Shown: positions 1-8,090 of the stretch, in pieces
How the letters are laid out: each line of letters begins with the position of its first letter
Position numbering within the stretch: position 1 is the first letter of the stretch
NCBI RefSeq assembly: GCF_004014875.1
Contig: NZ_CP034929.1
Span: forward strand, 2,170,001 to 2,234,000
Reading direction: 5' to 3'
Length of the DNA: 64,000 nt
Source: Nocardioides yefusunii
GTDB taxonomy: Bacteria > Actinomycetota > Actinomycetes > Propionibacteriales > Nocardioidaceae
The notes under the pieces: generated by a model
Told to the model about the DNA's origin: nothing
Databases searched by the model: none
Seen by the model: only the letters and a program-made list of their open reading frames with translations
Program-made: the position numbers and the translations under genes

Positions 1-380
1 TCAATGCTGCCGCGGGTGGCGAACACCAGACCGGCGGCGAAGTCGACCAGGCGCTTCGCGTCGGCGTCGCTCATGTCGGAGAGATTCATGATGACGGGAA
101 TGCCGTCACGGAAGTTCTCACCGATGGTGCGCGCCTCGTTGTAGGTGCGCGGGTGCAGGGTCAGGATCTTGCTCAACTCAGCCACCGTGGGGGTGCTCGG
201 GACCGGCGTCGGGCGACGCCGCTCGGAGATGTCGGCGACCGGGGCAGGGCGGCGCGGCTCTTCAGCGTGGCCGACCATGGTCGTCTCGATGTCGGCGGCG
301 TCGTCCTTGTAGTCGTCGTACCGCCCGGTGTCCTCGAGCAGGCCGAGGTACTCGCCGATCCTGCGCATCGCGCCGCTCAT
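1..380 (-). CDS. sepF: Cell division protein SepF (3' end outside window)
   Basis: Cytoplasmic FtsZ partner that polymerises at the septum and tethers FtsZ to the membrane in bacteria without FtsA. About 126 codons are visible; the C-terminus runs off the left edge. The N-terminus (MSGAMRRIGEYLGLLED) is the amphipathic membrane-targeting helix typical of actinobacterial SepF. It is followed by an acidic, proline-rich linker and then the start of the SepF core (LHPRTYNEARTIGENFRDG, DGIPVIMNLSDM, RLVDFAAGLVFATRGSIE). The ATG is preceded by GGAGGA seven bases upstream. It is the last visible gene of the ftsZ-pgeF-yggS-sepF run, 55 nt after yggS. The assignment is very safe. Confidence 0.95.
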   Translation of the reverse strand, partial: MSGAMRRIGEYLGLLEDTGRYDDYKDDAADIETTMVGHAEEPRRPAPVADISERRRPTPVPSTPTVAELSKILTLHPRTYNEARTIGENFRDGIPVIMNLSDMSDADAKRLVDFAAGLVFATRGSI

Positions 381-435
381 GACAGATTCCTCCGGTTCGC
401 GCCGCCCCGGAGGGACGGCAGGGTGTTTTCGGACA

Positions 436-1134
436 TTACAAGATGGGGGGACGAGGGCCGAGGATCGCTGAGCCGACACGCACGTGTGTCGCCCCGTGGG
501 CCACGGCCTCCTCCAGATCACCGCTCATGCCCGCCGAGAGCACTCGCGCCTGGGGGTGGTCACTCAGGAACGACGCACGCACCTGTGCCAGTCGTTCGAA
601 CGCCCGCGCAGGCTCCTCCCCCAGAGGAGCCACGGCCATCAGACCGCGCAGGCGCAGGTGCTCCGCTGCGGCGACCTGATCAGCCAGGGCCGACAGGTCG
701 GCGGGAAGGACACCAGCACGGTGGTCGGCACCGGGGTCGTCCAGGCTCACCTGGAGCAGCACGTCCACGACACGACCGGACTCGCCGGCACCACGGTCGA
801 GTGGGGCCACCAACTTGGGCCGGTCCACCGACTGCACGACCGAGGCGTAACGGGCCACCGCAGCGGCCTTGTTGCTCTGGAGACCACCGATGTAGTGCCA
901 GGACAGACCGAGGTCGGCACACTCGTCCGACTTCTCGCTCGCCTCCTGGTGGCGGTTCTCCCCCACCTCGGTGACCCCGAGCCCGGCCAGCAGCCGGACG
1001 TCGGAGGCCGGGAAGTACTTGGTGACGACGATCAACTGCACGTCGTCGGTGCGACCGGCGGCGCTCACGGCGTCGTCGATCCGCGCCCGCACAGTGGCGA
1101 GGCGTTCGGACAGGAACTGCTCACGGCTCGTCAC
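436..1134 (-). CDS. YggS/PROSC family pyridoxal-phosphate homeostasis protein
   Basis: Small PLP-binding protein, thought to buffer free pyridoxal phosphate; no catalytic activity is established for the family. The 232-residue length is normal. Family signatures are all present: the PLP lysine K39 in VVTKYFP, VGENRHQEA, WHYIGGLQSNK, and the C-terminal phosphate-binding stretch SAGMSGDLEEAVAHGATHVR followed by VGSAILG. The GTG start overlaps the stop of the upstream pgeF-like gene by 4 nt (GTGA), so the two are probably translationally coupled. It sits between ftsZ/pgeF and sepF, the usual actinobacterial order. Confidence 0.93.
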   Translation of the reverse strand: MTSREQFLSERLATVRARIDDAVSAAGRTDDVQLIVVTKYFPASDVRLLAGLGVTEVGENRHQEASEKSDECADLGLSWHYIGGLQSNKAAAVARYASVVQSVDRPKLVAPLDRGAGESGRVVDVLLQVSLDDPGADHRAGVLPADLSALADQVAAAEHLRLRGLMAVAPLGEEPARAFERLAQVRASFLSDHPQARVLSAGMSGDLEEAVAHGATHVRVGSAILGPRPPIL

Positions 1135-1871
1135 GGGCGCATCCAGACGAGTCCGGCCGCGCGACCCGCGGCACCCTGCTGACGACGGTGCGAGAAGGTG
1201 CGCTCGTCCTCCATCGTGCAGATCGGGAGGTCAAGGACGTCGACGTCTTCGTCAACCAGCTGTTCACGGACTCCCCCGACGACGTCCAGGGCCGGAGTCC
1301 CGACCCGGGTCTCGGTCCAGGCAGCGGGGTGGCGACCGGCGACGTCGGCCCGCATCTCGGCCGGCACCTCGTAGCACCGGCCACACGCGGCAGGACCGAG
1401 CCACGCCGTGATCTCTTCGGCGCCGAGCTCACGCATCGCCTCGACGGCGGCTGGGACGACACCGTCGTCGAAACCCACACGACCCGCGTGCAGGGCACCG
1501 ATGACGCCGTTGGTGACGTCGGCCAGCAGGACCGGCACACAGTCGGCGCTGCGCGTCATCAGGGCGACACCACGCTCGGTGGTGACCAGGGCGTCGGCCT
1601 CGGGCACCTCGGTGGGACGACCGTCGACGAGGCGCACCTCGTGGACCCCGATCCCGTGCACCTGGCGCATCCGGGCGACCGGCACGGTGAGGGACTCCTC
1701 GAGCACGGCCAGGGCGGCCTCGACGGCGCCGGGCTCCTGGGGACGCTCGGCGACGTCGATCATGTTCGAGGTGAACGCGACCTCCACCTGCACCGCACCG
1801 CTCACGCGGTCACGGTGCAGGTAGAGGTCGGCGTCCTCACTTGAGGAAGTCGGGGACGTCCAGGTCGTCAT
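1131..1871 (-). CDS. pgeF: PgeF/YlmD/YfiH (DUF152) family protein, divergent N-terminus
   Basis: Member of the laccase-domain (DUF152) family, whose characterised members are multifunctional purine-nucleoside phosphorylases/adenosine deaminases or peptidoglycan-editing factors. The metal-site residues are preserved: His in MRQVHG, Cys in [12 protein letters not shown] and His in [10 protein letters not shown]. Two usual features are altered. The HAGWRG motif reads HAGRVG, and the N-terminal R-x-GGVS loop after AFT is absent. The start is uncertain. The ATG at 1871 has a GGTGGAG seven bases upstream and lies inside the 3' end of ftsZ in another frame (35-nt overlap). A GTG at 1805 is the main alternative, and an earlier ATG at 1898 is less likely. 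The family is sure; the exact activity is not. Confidence 0.85.
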   Translation of the reverse strand: MTTWTSPTSSSEDADLYLHRDRVSGAVQVEVAFTSNMIDVAERPQEPGAVEAALAVLEESLTVPVARMRQVHGIGVHEVRLVDGRPTEVPEADALVTTERGVALMTRSADCVPVLLADVTNGVIGALHAGRVGFDDGVVPAAVEAMRELGAEEITAWLGPAACGRCYEVPAEMRADVAGRHPAAWTETRVGTPALDVVGGVREQLVDEDVDVLDLPICTMEDERTFSHRRQQGAAGRAAGLVWMRP

Positions 1872-3060
1872 CGTCGAACTCCACCTTGCGCTGGACACGG
1901 GGACGCTCAGCTACCGGCTGGGCCACAGGAGCGGCCGGCGGCTGGGACGGCTGCGCCGGCTGGGCCGGGGCCGCAGGAGCGGTGGCCGGAGCCTGGGCAA
2001 CGGGAGCCGGCTGCGCGGGGGCGGCCGGCGTGGTGGGGGCTGCGGGAGCGGCAGCGGCCGAGGCCTGCGAGGAGGGACGACCCAGGGTCGCGCCCGACTC
2101 ACGGCGCTTCGGCATGCCGCCGTCAAAACCCGCAGCGATCACCGTCACTCGGACCTCGTCACCGAGGGCGTCGTCGATGGTGGCACCGAAGATGATGTTG
2201 GCCTCGGGGTGGACCGCGTCAGCGACCAGCGCGGCGGCCTCGTTGATCTCGAACAGGCCGAGGTCGGAACCACCGGCGATCGAGAGCAGGACGCCGTGGG
2301 CACCCTCGATGGAGGCCTCGAGCAGAGGCGAGGAGACGGCCACCTCGGCAGCAGCGACCGCGCGGTCCTCGCCGCGGGCCGAGCCGATGCCCATGAGGGC
2401 GGAGCCCGCGTTGGACATGACCGACTTGACGTCGGCGAAGTCGAGGTTGATGAGACCCGGGGTGGTGATCAGGTCAGTGATGCCGGAGACACCCTGCAGC
2501 AGGACCTGGTCGGCCTGCTTGAAGGCGTCGAGGACCGAGACGTTGCGGTCGCTGATGGACAGCAGTCGGTCGTTGGGGATCACGATGAGGGTGTCGACCT
2601 CTTCGCGGAGCTTGGAGATGCCCTCCTCCGCGGAGTTCGCGCGGCGGCGACCCTCGAACGCGAAGGGGCGGGTCACGACGCCGATGGTCAGGGCGCCGAG
2701 CGAGCGGGCGATGCGGGCGACGACGGGAGCGCCACCGGTTCCGGTGCCACCACCTTCACCAGCGGTGACGAAGACCATGTCGGCGCCCTTGAGCACCTCT
2801 TCGATCTCGTCGGAGTGGTCCTCGGCCGCACGAGCGCCGACGTCGGGGTTGGCGCCTGCGCCGAGACCGCGGGTCAGTTCACGACCGATGTCGAGCTTCA
2901 CGTCGGCGTCGGACATGAGGAGTGCCTGCGCGTCGGTGTTGATCGCGATGAACTCGACACCCTTGAGGCCGACCTCGATCATGCGGTTGACGGCGTTGAC
3001 GCCACCTCCACCGATGCCCACGACCTTGATGATCGCCAGGTAGTTCTGGGCTGCTGCCAC
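1837..3060 (-). CDS. ftsZ: Cell division protein FtsZ
   Basis: Tubulin-like GTPase that forms the Z ring at mid-cell. The 407-residue product has the tubulin signature ([13 protein letters not shown]), the N-terminal nucleotide-binding loop ([15 protein letters not shown]), the T7 synergy loop ([11 protein letters not shown]), an Ala/Pro/Gln-rich intrinsically disordered linker from about residue 325, and the C-terminal peptide [10 protein letters not shown] recognised by SepF. The GTG at 3060 was chosen because [15 protein letters not shown] matches the conserved actinobacterial FtsZ N-terminus, and AGGAAGG lies nine bases upstream. The open frame continues upstream through non-conserved sequence that is not coding. 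A 323-nt gap separates it from ftsQ, so it likely has its own promoter(s). Confidence 0.98.
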   Translation of the reverse strand: MAAAQNYLAIIKVVGIGGGGVNAVNRMIEVGLKGVEFIAINTDAQALLMSDADVKLDIGRELTRGLGAGANPDVGARAAEDHSDEIEEVLKGADMVFVTAGEGGGTGTGGAPVVARIARSLGALTIGVVTRPFAFEGRRRANSAEEGISKLREEVDTLIVIPNDRLLSISDRNVSVLDAFKQADQVLLQGVSGITDLITTPGLINLDFADVKSVMSNAGSALMGIGSARGEDRAVAAAEVAVSSPLLEASIEGAHGVLLSIAGGSDLGLFEINEAAALVADAVHPEANIIFGATIDDALGDEVRVTVIAAGFDGGMPKRRESGATLGRPSSQASAAAAPAAPTTPAAPAQPAPVAQAPATAPAAPAQPAQPSQPPAAPVAQPVAERPRVQRKVEFDDDDLDVPDFLK

Positions 3061-3383
3061 GTCTACGCGCCTTCCTGCGTACGTCCGGCTCGCGACCGGC
3101 TCTGACTCTTCGGTGGTTGTGCACGGTCGGCCCGAAGGTGGCAGGACCAGCCTGCTCTCCCCCACCACAACCCTCGTCCCACGAACCCTAACCGTGAGCC
3201 TGAGGGTTATAGTTATGTCAACCTCTCGTATGATGAGAGTAAGCACGAACACACCCCGGAGTGAAACCCGGGCCCGGCGTGTCACGGGTTTCGTGACCAA
3301 ATTTTTTTCGGTCGGGACCTGTGACGGGCGTGACAGGTGGTGCGAAGTCGGCGCTCAGCACACCGTCGATGAGGTCAGCACCG
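3061..3383 (-). promoter_or_regulatory. ftsQ-ftsZ intergenic region, probable ftsZ promoter region
   Basis: This 323-nt non-coding stretch precedes ftsZ. It is less GC-rich than the genes around it. On the minus strand it contains TTGACA (3216-3221), a consensus -35 hexamer, followed by an A/T-rich run, but no good -10 hexamer at 16-18 nt. An imperfect palindrome CTCTC-N7-GAGAG (about 3224-3240) lies just upstream, and a poly-A run (minus strand) at about 3301-3308. Dedicated ftsZ promoters in this gap are known from Streptomyces. The precise promoter here is not resolved. Confidence 0.4.
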
Positions 3384-4136
3384 TCAGTGCGCCGTGACCG
3401 GATGGCCCGGGACACTCACGTCGAAGTGCGTGTCCTGGCTGGCCTTCACCAGCGCGGCGAGCACGGCAGCCTTGTCGGCCGAGTCCTCACCACTCCCCCA
3501 CAGCACGGTGCGACCACCGCGCATCACCAGGGTGATGTGGTCGACGGTCTCCACCTCGACCCGACGCACGTCGGCGGCCAAGGAGTCCGGCAGCGACGCC
3601 ACCACCTGCGCACCCTCGCGCAGCACCTCGGGGTCCACCTGACCGACCAGCTTGAGACGCGGCAGACCGCGCGGCATCTTGGCGTACTGGCGGAAGACCA
3701 CACCGTCAGCGTCGACGCCGTTCCACTTGCCGGCCAGGACCGTGATCGCCACGGCCTCGCGCTCGGTCACGTCCAGCGTCAGCGTCCCCGGGAGACGACG
3801 GCTCACGGTCACGTCGAGGACCGGCGCGAGCGCCTTGACCCGACGCTCCACGTTCGAGGTGTCGACCTTCACCAGCGGAGTGCCCTCCTTGACTCCGGCG
3901 ACCTCCAGCACCTGAGCCTGGTCGAGATGCCCCAGACCGGTGACCTGCACCTCGTCGACGCCCAGGAGCGTGGAGAACCACACCACCCAGACACCGAGAC
4001 CGACCACCACCGCCAGGGCGAAGGCTGCCAGCAACGGACGCCACACGCCCCAGCGTCGGGCCCACTGACGACGCGCGAAGCGTCGCCGCATCCGCTCCTC
4101 GTCGCGCTCCCGACGAGCGTCGGCGTCCGTCGCCAC
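3384..4136 (-). CDS. ftsQ: Cell division protein FtsQ/DivIB
   Basis: Bitopic membrane protein of the divisome that links FtsB/FtsL and FtsW/FtsI to the Z ring. It has 250 residues: a basic cytoplasmic N-terminus (about 1-32), one transmembrane helix (about 34-56, LLAAFALAVVVGLGVWVVWF), then an extracytoplasmic POTRA domain (LLGVDEVQVTGLGHLDQAQV to about residue 128) and the FtsQ beta domain (LPGTLTLDVTEREAVAITVL onward). The gene begins 3 nt after murC, at the end of the ftsW-murG-murC-ftsQ run, and is followed by the long ftsZ leader. Confidence 0.93.
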   Translation of the reverse strand: MATDADARRERDEERMRRRFARRQWARRWGVWRPLLAAFALAVVVGLGVWVVWFSTLLGVDEVQVTGLGHLDQAQVLEVAGVKEGTPLVKVDTSNVERRVKALAPVLDVTVSRRLPGTLTLDVTEREAVAITVLAGKWNGVDADGVVFRQYAKMPRGLPRLKLVGQVDPEVLREGAQVVASLPDSLAADVRRVEVETVDHITLVMRGGRTVLWGSGEDSADKAAVLAALVKASQDTHFDVSVPGHPVTAH

Positions 4137-4139
4137 GGC

Positions 4140-5561
4140 TCAGTCCTCCTGGGCTTCCAGCAGCTCGAGCACGCGCGGACCCACCTGGGTCACGGTGCCC
4201 GCACCGAGGGTCAGCACGAGGTCGCCGGGACGGGCTCGACGCACCAACTCGGCCGGGACGGCGTCGAAGTCGGGAACGAAGGCGACCTTGTCGTCGTCCA
4301 GCGGGCAGGCCGCGACCAGCAGCGCGCCGGTGACCTCGGGATCGGCGTCCTCACGGGCCAGGTAGACGTCGAGGACGACGACCTCGTCGGCCGCAGCGAG
4401 TTCGACGCCCATCTGCTCGCCGAAGATGCGGGTGCGCGAGACCAGGTGCGGCTGGAAGGCGACGACGACGCGGCCCTCACCGGCCAGAGCGCGGGCGGCC
4501 TGCAGGTCACCCTTGATCTCGACCGGGTGGTGTGCGTAGGAGTCGTAGACGCGGACGCCAGCGGCCTCACCCTTGCGCTCCATCCGACGACGGGTGCCGG
4601 TGAAGCCGCCCAGGCCCTCCAGCAGGGCGTCGAGGTCGTGGCCGAGACGCAGACCGGCAGCGAGTGCGGCCACGGCGTCGAGGAGGTAGTGGCGGCCCGG
4701 GATCTGCAGCGCGAGGGTGCCCAGCTCGGCACCGGAGGCGTCCAGCAGGGTTGCGGTGGACCGGTTGCCGACGAAGGTGAGGTCGACCAGACGCAGGTCG
4801 GCTCCCTCGGACTCGCCCACGCGGATCACGGTGAGGCCCTTGGCCTCGGCAGCGTCACCGAGCTCGGCAGCGCCCTCGTCGTCGACGACCACCACGAGGA
4901 AGCCCGCAGGGTCGATCCGGTCGAGGAAGGACGCGAAGGCGGCCTTGTAGGCCTCCTCCGTGCCGAAGTGGTCGAGGTGGTCGGCCTCGACGTTGGTGGC
5001 CACCGCGCCGAACGGCGAGTAGACCAGGAACGCACCGTCGGACTCGTCGGCCTCGGCCACGAAGACCTCACCGGTGCCGTCGTGGGCGTTGGTCCCGGTC
5101 GCGGCGAAGTCGCCGCCGACGGTGAACGTCGGGTCGGCGCCCGCAGCGATCAGGGCCGAGGTGAGCAGCGAGGTGGTGGTGGTCTTGCCGTGGGTTCCGG
5201 CCACCGCGACCGTCCGCTTGCCCTGCATGATCGAGGCCATGCCGGCCGAGCGGGGCCACAGGCGCAGCCCGGCCTCGACGGCAGCCACGACCTCGGGGTT
5301 CTCCTCGCGCACGGCGGTGGAGACGATCAGGGTGTCGGCACCGGCGACGTTCTCGGCCGCGTGGCCCACGTGCACCGTCGCGCCGAGCTCACGCAGGGCG
5401 TCGAGGGTCGGTGAGTCGTTGCCGTCCGAACCGGAGACGGTGACGCCACGCTCCAGCATGATCCGGGCGATCGCGGAGAGACCGGCGCCGCCGATGCCCA
5501 CGAAGTGCACCCGACCCAGCTCGGTCGCGGACGGGATGGTGTCGGGAACGGGGATCTTCAC
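4140..5561 (-). CDS. murC: UDP-N-acetylmuramate--L-alanine ligase MurC
   Basis: Cytoplasmic ATP-dependent Mur ligase that adds L-Ala to UDP-MurNAc, the first peptide step. The 473-residue length is typical. It has the N-terminal Rossmann motif (HFVGIGGAGLSAIARIM), an intact P-loop (AGTHGKTTTTSLL, G122-T130), the central EADESDGAFLVYSP motif, the VEADHLDHF motif and a complete C-terminal ligase domain (YDSYAHHPVEI). It therefore contrasts sharply with the degenerate murD homologue upstream. The GTG start overlaps the murG stop by 4 nt (GTGA). In some actinobacteria murC lies outside the dcw cluster; here it is between murG and ftsQ. Confidence 0.97.
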   Translation of the reverse strand: MKIPVPDTIPSATELGRVHFVGIGGAGLSAIARIMLERGVTVSGSDGNDSPTLDALRELGATVHVGHAAENVAGADTLIVSTAVREENPEVVAAVEAGLRLWPRSAGMASIMQGKRTVAVAGTHGKTTTTSLLTSALIAAGADPTFTVGGDFAATGTNAHDGTGEVFVAEADESDGAFLVYSPFGAVATNVEADHLDHFGTEEAYKAAFASFLDRIDPAGFLVVVVDDEGAAELGDAAEAKGLTVIRVGESEGADLRLVDLTFVGNRSTATLLDASGAELGTLALQIPGRHYLLDAVAALAAGLRLGHDLDALLEGLGGFTGTRRRMERKGEAAGVRVYDSYAHHPVEIKGDLQAARALAGEGRVVVAFQPHLVSRTRIFGEQMGVELAAADEVVVLDVYLAREDADPEVTGALLVAACPLDDDKVAFVPDFDAVPAELVRRARPGDLVLTLGAGTVTQVGPRVLELLEAQED

Positions 5562-6649
5562 TGTGCTTCCTTCACGGACTGGGCAGCCTCGATGACCAGG
5601 CGGGCGAGCTTCTCGTCCGCGTCGAGCGGGATGACGTCGGAGGCGTTGCGACCCATGCTGGCCAGTGCCTCGGCGTCGCTGAGCAGGGGGACGAGGTGCT
5701 CGCGCACCCAGTCCGGGGTGAGGGTCGCGTCGGTGACGACGAGACCGCCACCGGCGTCCACGACCGGCTTGGCGTTGAGCGCCTGCTCACCGTTGCCGAT
5801 CGGGAGCGGGACGTACACGGCCGGAAGACCGACGCCGGAGACCTCGGTGACGGTGTTGGAACCCGAACGGCACAGCACCGCGTCGGCGGCCGCGTAGGCC
5901 AGGTCCATCCGGTCGACGTAGTTGACGACGCGATAGGTGACGCCGGTGACGGGCTCGGCCAACTCGGCCTTCGGGCCAATCACGTGCAGCACCTGGATCC
6001 CGGCATCAGCGAGAGCCTGCGCGGCACCCGAGACGGCGGCGTTGATCCGGGCCGCACCCTGGGAACCACCGGTGACCAGCAGCGTCGGGCGTCCCGGCTC
6101 GAGGTCGAAGGCAGCGATCGCCTCGGCCCGCAGCGCGGCGCGGTCCATCGTCGAGATCATCCGACGGATCGGCAGACCGGTGTAGGTGGCGCCCTTGATC
6201 GGGGTGTCGGGGAACGAGGTCGCGACCGTGGCCGCGAACCGGGCTCCCAACTTGTTGGCGACGCCGGGCAGGGCATTGCCTTCGTGGACCACGACGGGGA
6301 TGCCCCGCGTCTTCGCCGCCAGGTAGGCCGGCACCGAGACGTAGCCACCGAAGCCGACGACGACGTCGGGCTGGGTGCGGTCGATGATGTCGAGAGCAGC
6401 CTTGCGGGCAGCCAGCAGGCGCGAGGGGACCTTGAGCAGGTCCATGCCGGGCTTGCGCGGCAGCGGCACCCGCGGCACGAACTCGAGAGGGAAGCCCGCC
6501 GCTGGGACCAGTCGGGCCTCGAGGCCGGTCTGCGTACCGACGCAGGTGATCTCGGTTCCGGGGGCCAGACGCTGCAGGGCGTCGGCCGTGGCGAGCAGGG
6601 GCGAGGTGTGGCCAGCGGTTCCACCGCCGGCGAGGAGGACGTGCATCAC
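5558..6649 (-). CDS. murG: UDP-GlcNAc--undecaprenyl-PP-MurNAc-pentapeptide transferase MurG
   Basis: Peripheral membrane GT-B glycosyltransferase that converts lipid I to lipid II on the inner membrane face. The 363-residue length is standard. Motifs are the N-terminal glycine loop (LLAGGGTAGHTSPLLATADA), the linker VVGFGGYVSVPAY, VVHEGNALPG, the second glycine loop (VTGGSQGAARINAAV) and the UDP-GlcNAc-binding region (CRSGSNTVTEV, with GLPAVYVPLPIGNGEQ). It begins 9 nt after ftsW and is coupled to murC by a GTGA overlap. Confidence 0.97.
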   Translation of the reverse strand: MMHVLLAGGGTAGHTSPLLATADALQRLAPGTEITCVGTQTGLEARLVPAAGFPLEFVPRVPLPRKPGMDLLKVPSRLLAARKAALDIIDRTQPDVVVGFGGYVSVPAYLAAKTRGIPVVVHEGNALPGVANKLGARFAATVATSFPDTPIKGATYTGLPIRRMISTMDRAALRAEAIAAFDLEPGRPTLLVTGGSQGAARINAAVSGAAQALADAGIQVLHVIGPKAELAEPVTGVTYRVVNYVDRMDLAYAAADAVLCRSGSNTVTEVSGVGLPAVYVPLPIGNGEQALNAKPVVDAGGGLVVTDATLTPDWVREHLVPLLSDAEALASMGRNASDVIPLDADEKLARLVIEAAQSVKEAQ

Positions 6650-6658
6650 GCTTCCAGC

Positions 6659-7900
6659 CTAGGAGTCGAGGGGTGAGGAGCCACTCCGGGCCGAGACGAC
6701 GGTGGGACCGCGTCGGGCTGCGAGAGCGGCGGCGGCCTCCGGCTCGCGACGGGCGAACCCGATCAGCAGGCCGAGGGCGACGAGGGAAGGCATCAGCGCC
6801 GAGCCACCGTAGGAGACCAGCGGGAGCGGGATGCCGATGACGGGGAGCAGCGCCAGCACCATGCCGACATTGATGATCATCTGACCCACCAGCCACGCCA
6901 CGATGCCGAAGGAGGCGTAGCGGACGAAGAGCCGATCGGTGTTGCTGGCCAACCGGATCGCGGCGAACGCGATCGTGAGGAACAGGCTGACCACGAGCAG
7001 CGTGCCGAGCAGGCCGAGCTCCTCGCCGAGGACGGCGAAGATGAAGTCCGTGTGCGCCTCGGGCAGGTCTCCCCACTTCTGGGTGGAGTCACCGATGCCC
7101 TGGCCGAACCAGCGGCCCGTGGCGAGGGCGTACAGGCCGTGAGCCGGCTGCCAGCCCGTGTTGTGGTAGTCCTTCATCGGGTCGACGAAGTTGGTCAGAC
7201 GCTCCATGCGTTCCGACGACGTCGAAGCCAGCAGGAAACCGACCGCGACGAGCCCCGCACCACCCAGGGCGAAGTACTTCCACGGGAAGCCGACCACCCA
7301 GAGCATCGCCATCAGGATCGCGAAGAGAACCATCGCGGTGCCCAGGTCGCGGCCCCAGAGGACGAGCCCGATGATCGCCATCGCCACCGGCACGACGGGC
7401 ACCACCAGGTGCGACATCCGGTCCAGCAGCGGGTCCTTGCGGGCGTACACGTCGGCAGCCCACAGGATCATCGACAGCTTGGCCAGCTCCGAGGGCTGGA
7501 TCTGCACCGGTCCCAGACGAAGCCAGTTCCGGTTGCCGTTGACCTCGACTCCGAGGCTCGGCACCTGCACCAGCGCAAGCAGCACCGCGGACCCGATCAG
7601 CGCCACCCACGCGAGGCGACGCAACCAGGCCTGCTTCATCCGACTCGCGGCCCAGGCCACGGGCGCTGCGATCAACACCCACGTGAGCTGGCGCTTCACG
7701 ATGCCGTAGGAGTCGCCCGTGAACCGGAACGAGTAGACGCTGGACGCACTGGCCACCATCACCAGCCCCAGCACGAGCAGCAGCGCCGAAGCACCGGTCA
7801 GCAGGTGGTAGGTGGTCAGAGGGCGGTCGAGGAACTCACGCACCGACGTGGTGAGGTTCGCTGCTCGGCTGCGCAACCGGTCAGGTTCGGCCCAGGCCAT
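6659..7900 (-). CDS. ftsW: Lipid II polymerase / division SEDS protein FtsW
   Basis: SEDS-family peptidoglycan glycosyltransferase that works with the septal transpeptidase FtsI. The 413 residues contain about ten transmembrane helices. Conserved SEDS segments are present: NRNWLRLGPVQIQPSELAK, LWGRDLGTAM, and the extracellular loop AHTDFIFAVLGEELGLLG carrying the conserved acidic residues. The C-terminal GIPLPLVSYGGSALM is also typical. The ATG is preceded by GGGAGGAAGT. It is the first gene after the strong hairpin that follows the murD-like gene, so it probably needs a promoter in 7901-8040. Confidence 0.95.
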   Translation of the reverse strand: MAWAEPDRLRSRAANLTTSVREFLDRPLTTYHLLTGASALLLVLGLVMVASASSVYSFRFTGDSYGIVKRQLTWVLIAAPVAWAASRMKQAWLRRLAWVALIGSAVLLALVQVPSLGVEVNGNRNWLRLGPVQIQPSELAKLSMILWAADVYARKDPLLDRMSHLVVPVVPVAMAIIGLVLWGRDLGTAMVLFAILMAMLWVVGFPWKYFALGGAGLVAVGFLLASTSSERMERLTNFVDPMKDYHNTGWQPAHGLYALATGRWFGQGIGDSTQKWGDLPEAHTDFIFAVLGEELGLLGTLLVVSLFLTIAFAAIRLASNTDRLFVRYASFGIVAWLVGQMIINVGMVLALLPVIGIPLPLVSYGGSALMPSLVALGLLIGFARREPEAAAALAARRGPTVVSARSGSSPLDS

Positions 7901-8044
7901 GGGACTTCCTCCCGGTGATCACGCCCTCACGGCACGGCCGGGGGCTGGTGGTGCGTCTCGCGGGCCCGCGCACTGCACGAGCCCGCTCCCAGTCTCCCCG
8001 CAGCCGGGGCCGATTCAGGGCGTTGACGGCTGCGTGTCGCGAAA
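7901..8044 (-). promoter_or_regulatory. Inferred promoter region for ftsW-murG-murC-ftsQ
   Basis: The spacer between the terminator after the murD-like gene and ftsW is non-coding and GC-rich. No consensus -35/-10 pair is obvious. The inference of a promoter rests only on the upstream hairpin, which would otherwise reduce ftsW expression. No remnant of a MurD C-terminal domain was found in this stretch in any minus-strand frame. Confidence 0.3.
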
Positions 8045-8069
8045 GGAGGGCGGTGTGAGACCGCCCTCC
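8045..8069 (-). terminator. Strong Rho-independent-type hairpin after murD-like gene
   Basis: Perfect 10-bp GC-rich stem (GGAGGGCGGT / ACCGCCCTCC) with a 5-nt loop, followed on the minus strand by TTTC. It lies 22 nt after the murD-like stop codon and splits the dcw cluster into two transcription segments, or acts as an attenuator between them. Confidence 0.75.
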
Positions 8070-8090
8070 CCCGCGTCGTGGATCAGTGGG

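Noticed and set aside
3193..3221. Consensus promoter for ftsZ from TTGACA at 3216-3221
   Set aside because: No acceptable -10 hexamer occurs at 16-19 nt, so only a general promoter region is annotated.
3321..5414. Long plus-strand open frame opposite ftsQ and murC
   Set aside because: Its composition is that of an antisense shadow, and ftsQ/murC on the minus strand carry all recognised motifs.
7919..8090. Possible frameshift hiding the MurD C-terminal domain
   Set aside because: No frame of the minus strand between the murD-like stop and ftsW contains the DDSKATN or similar MurD domain-3 motifs, and the space is too short for the roughly 110-residue domain.
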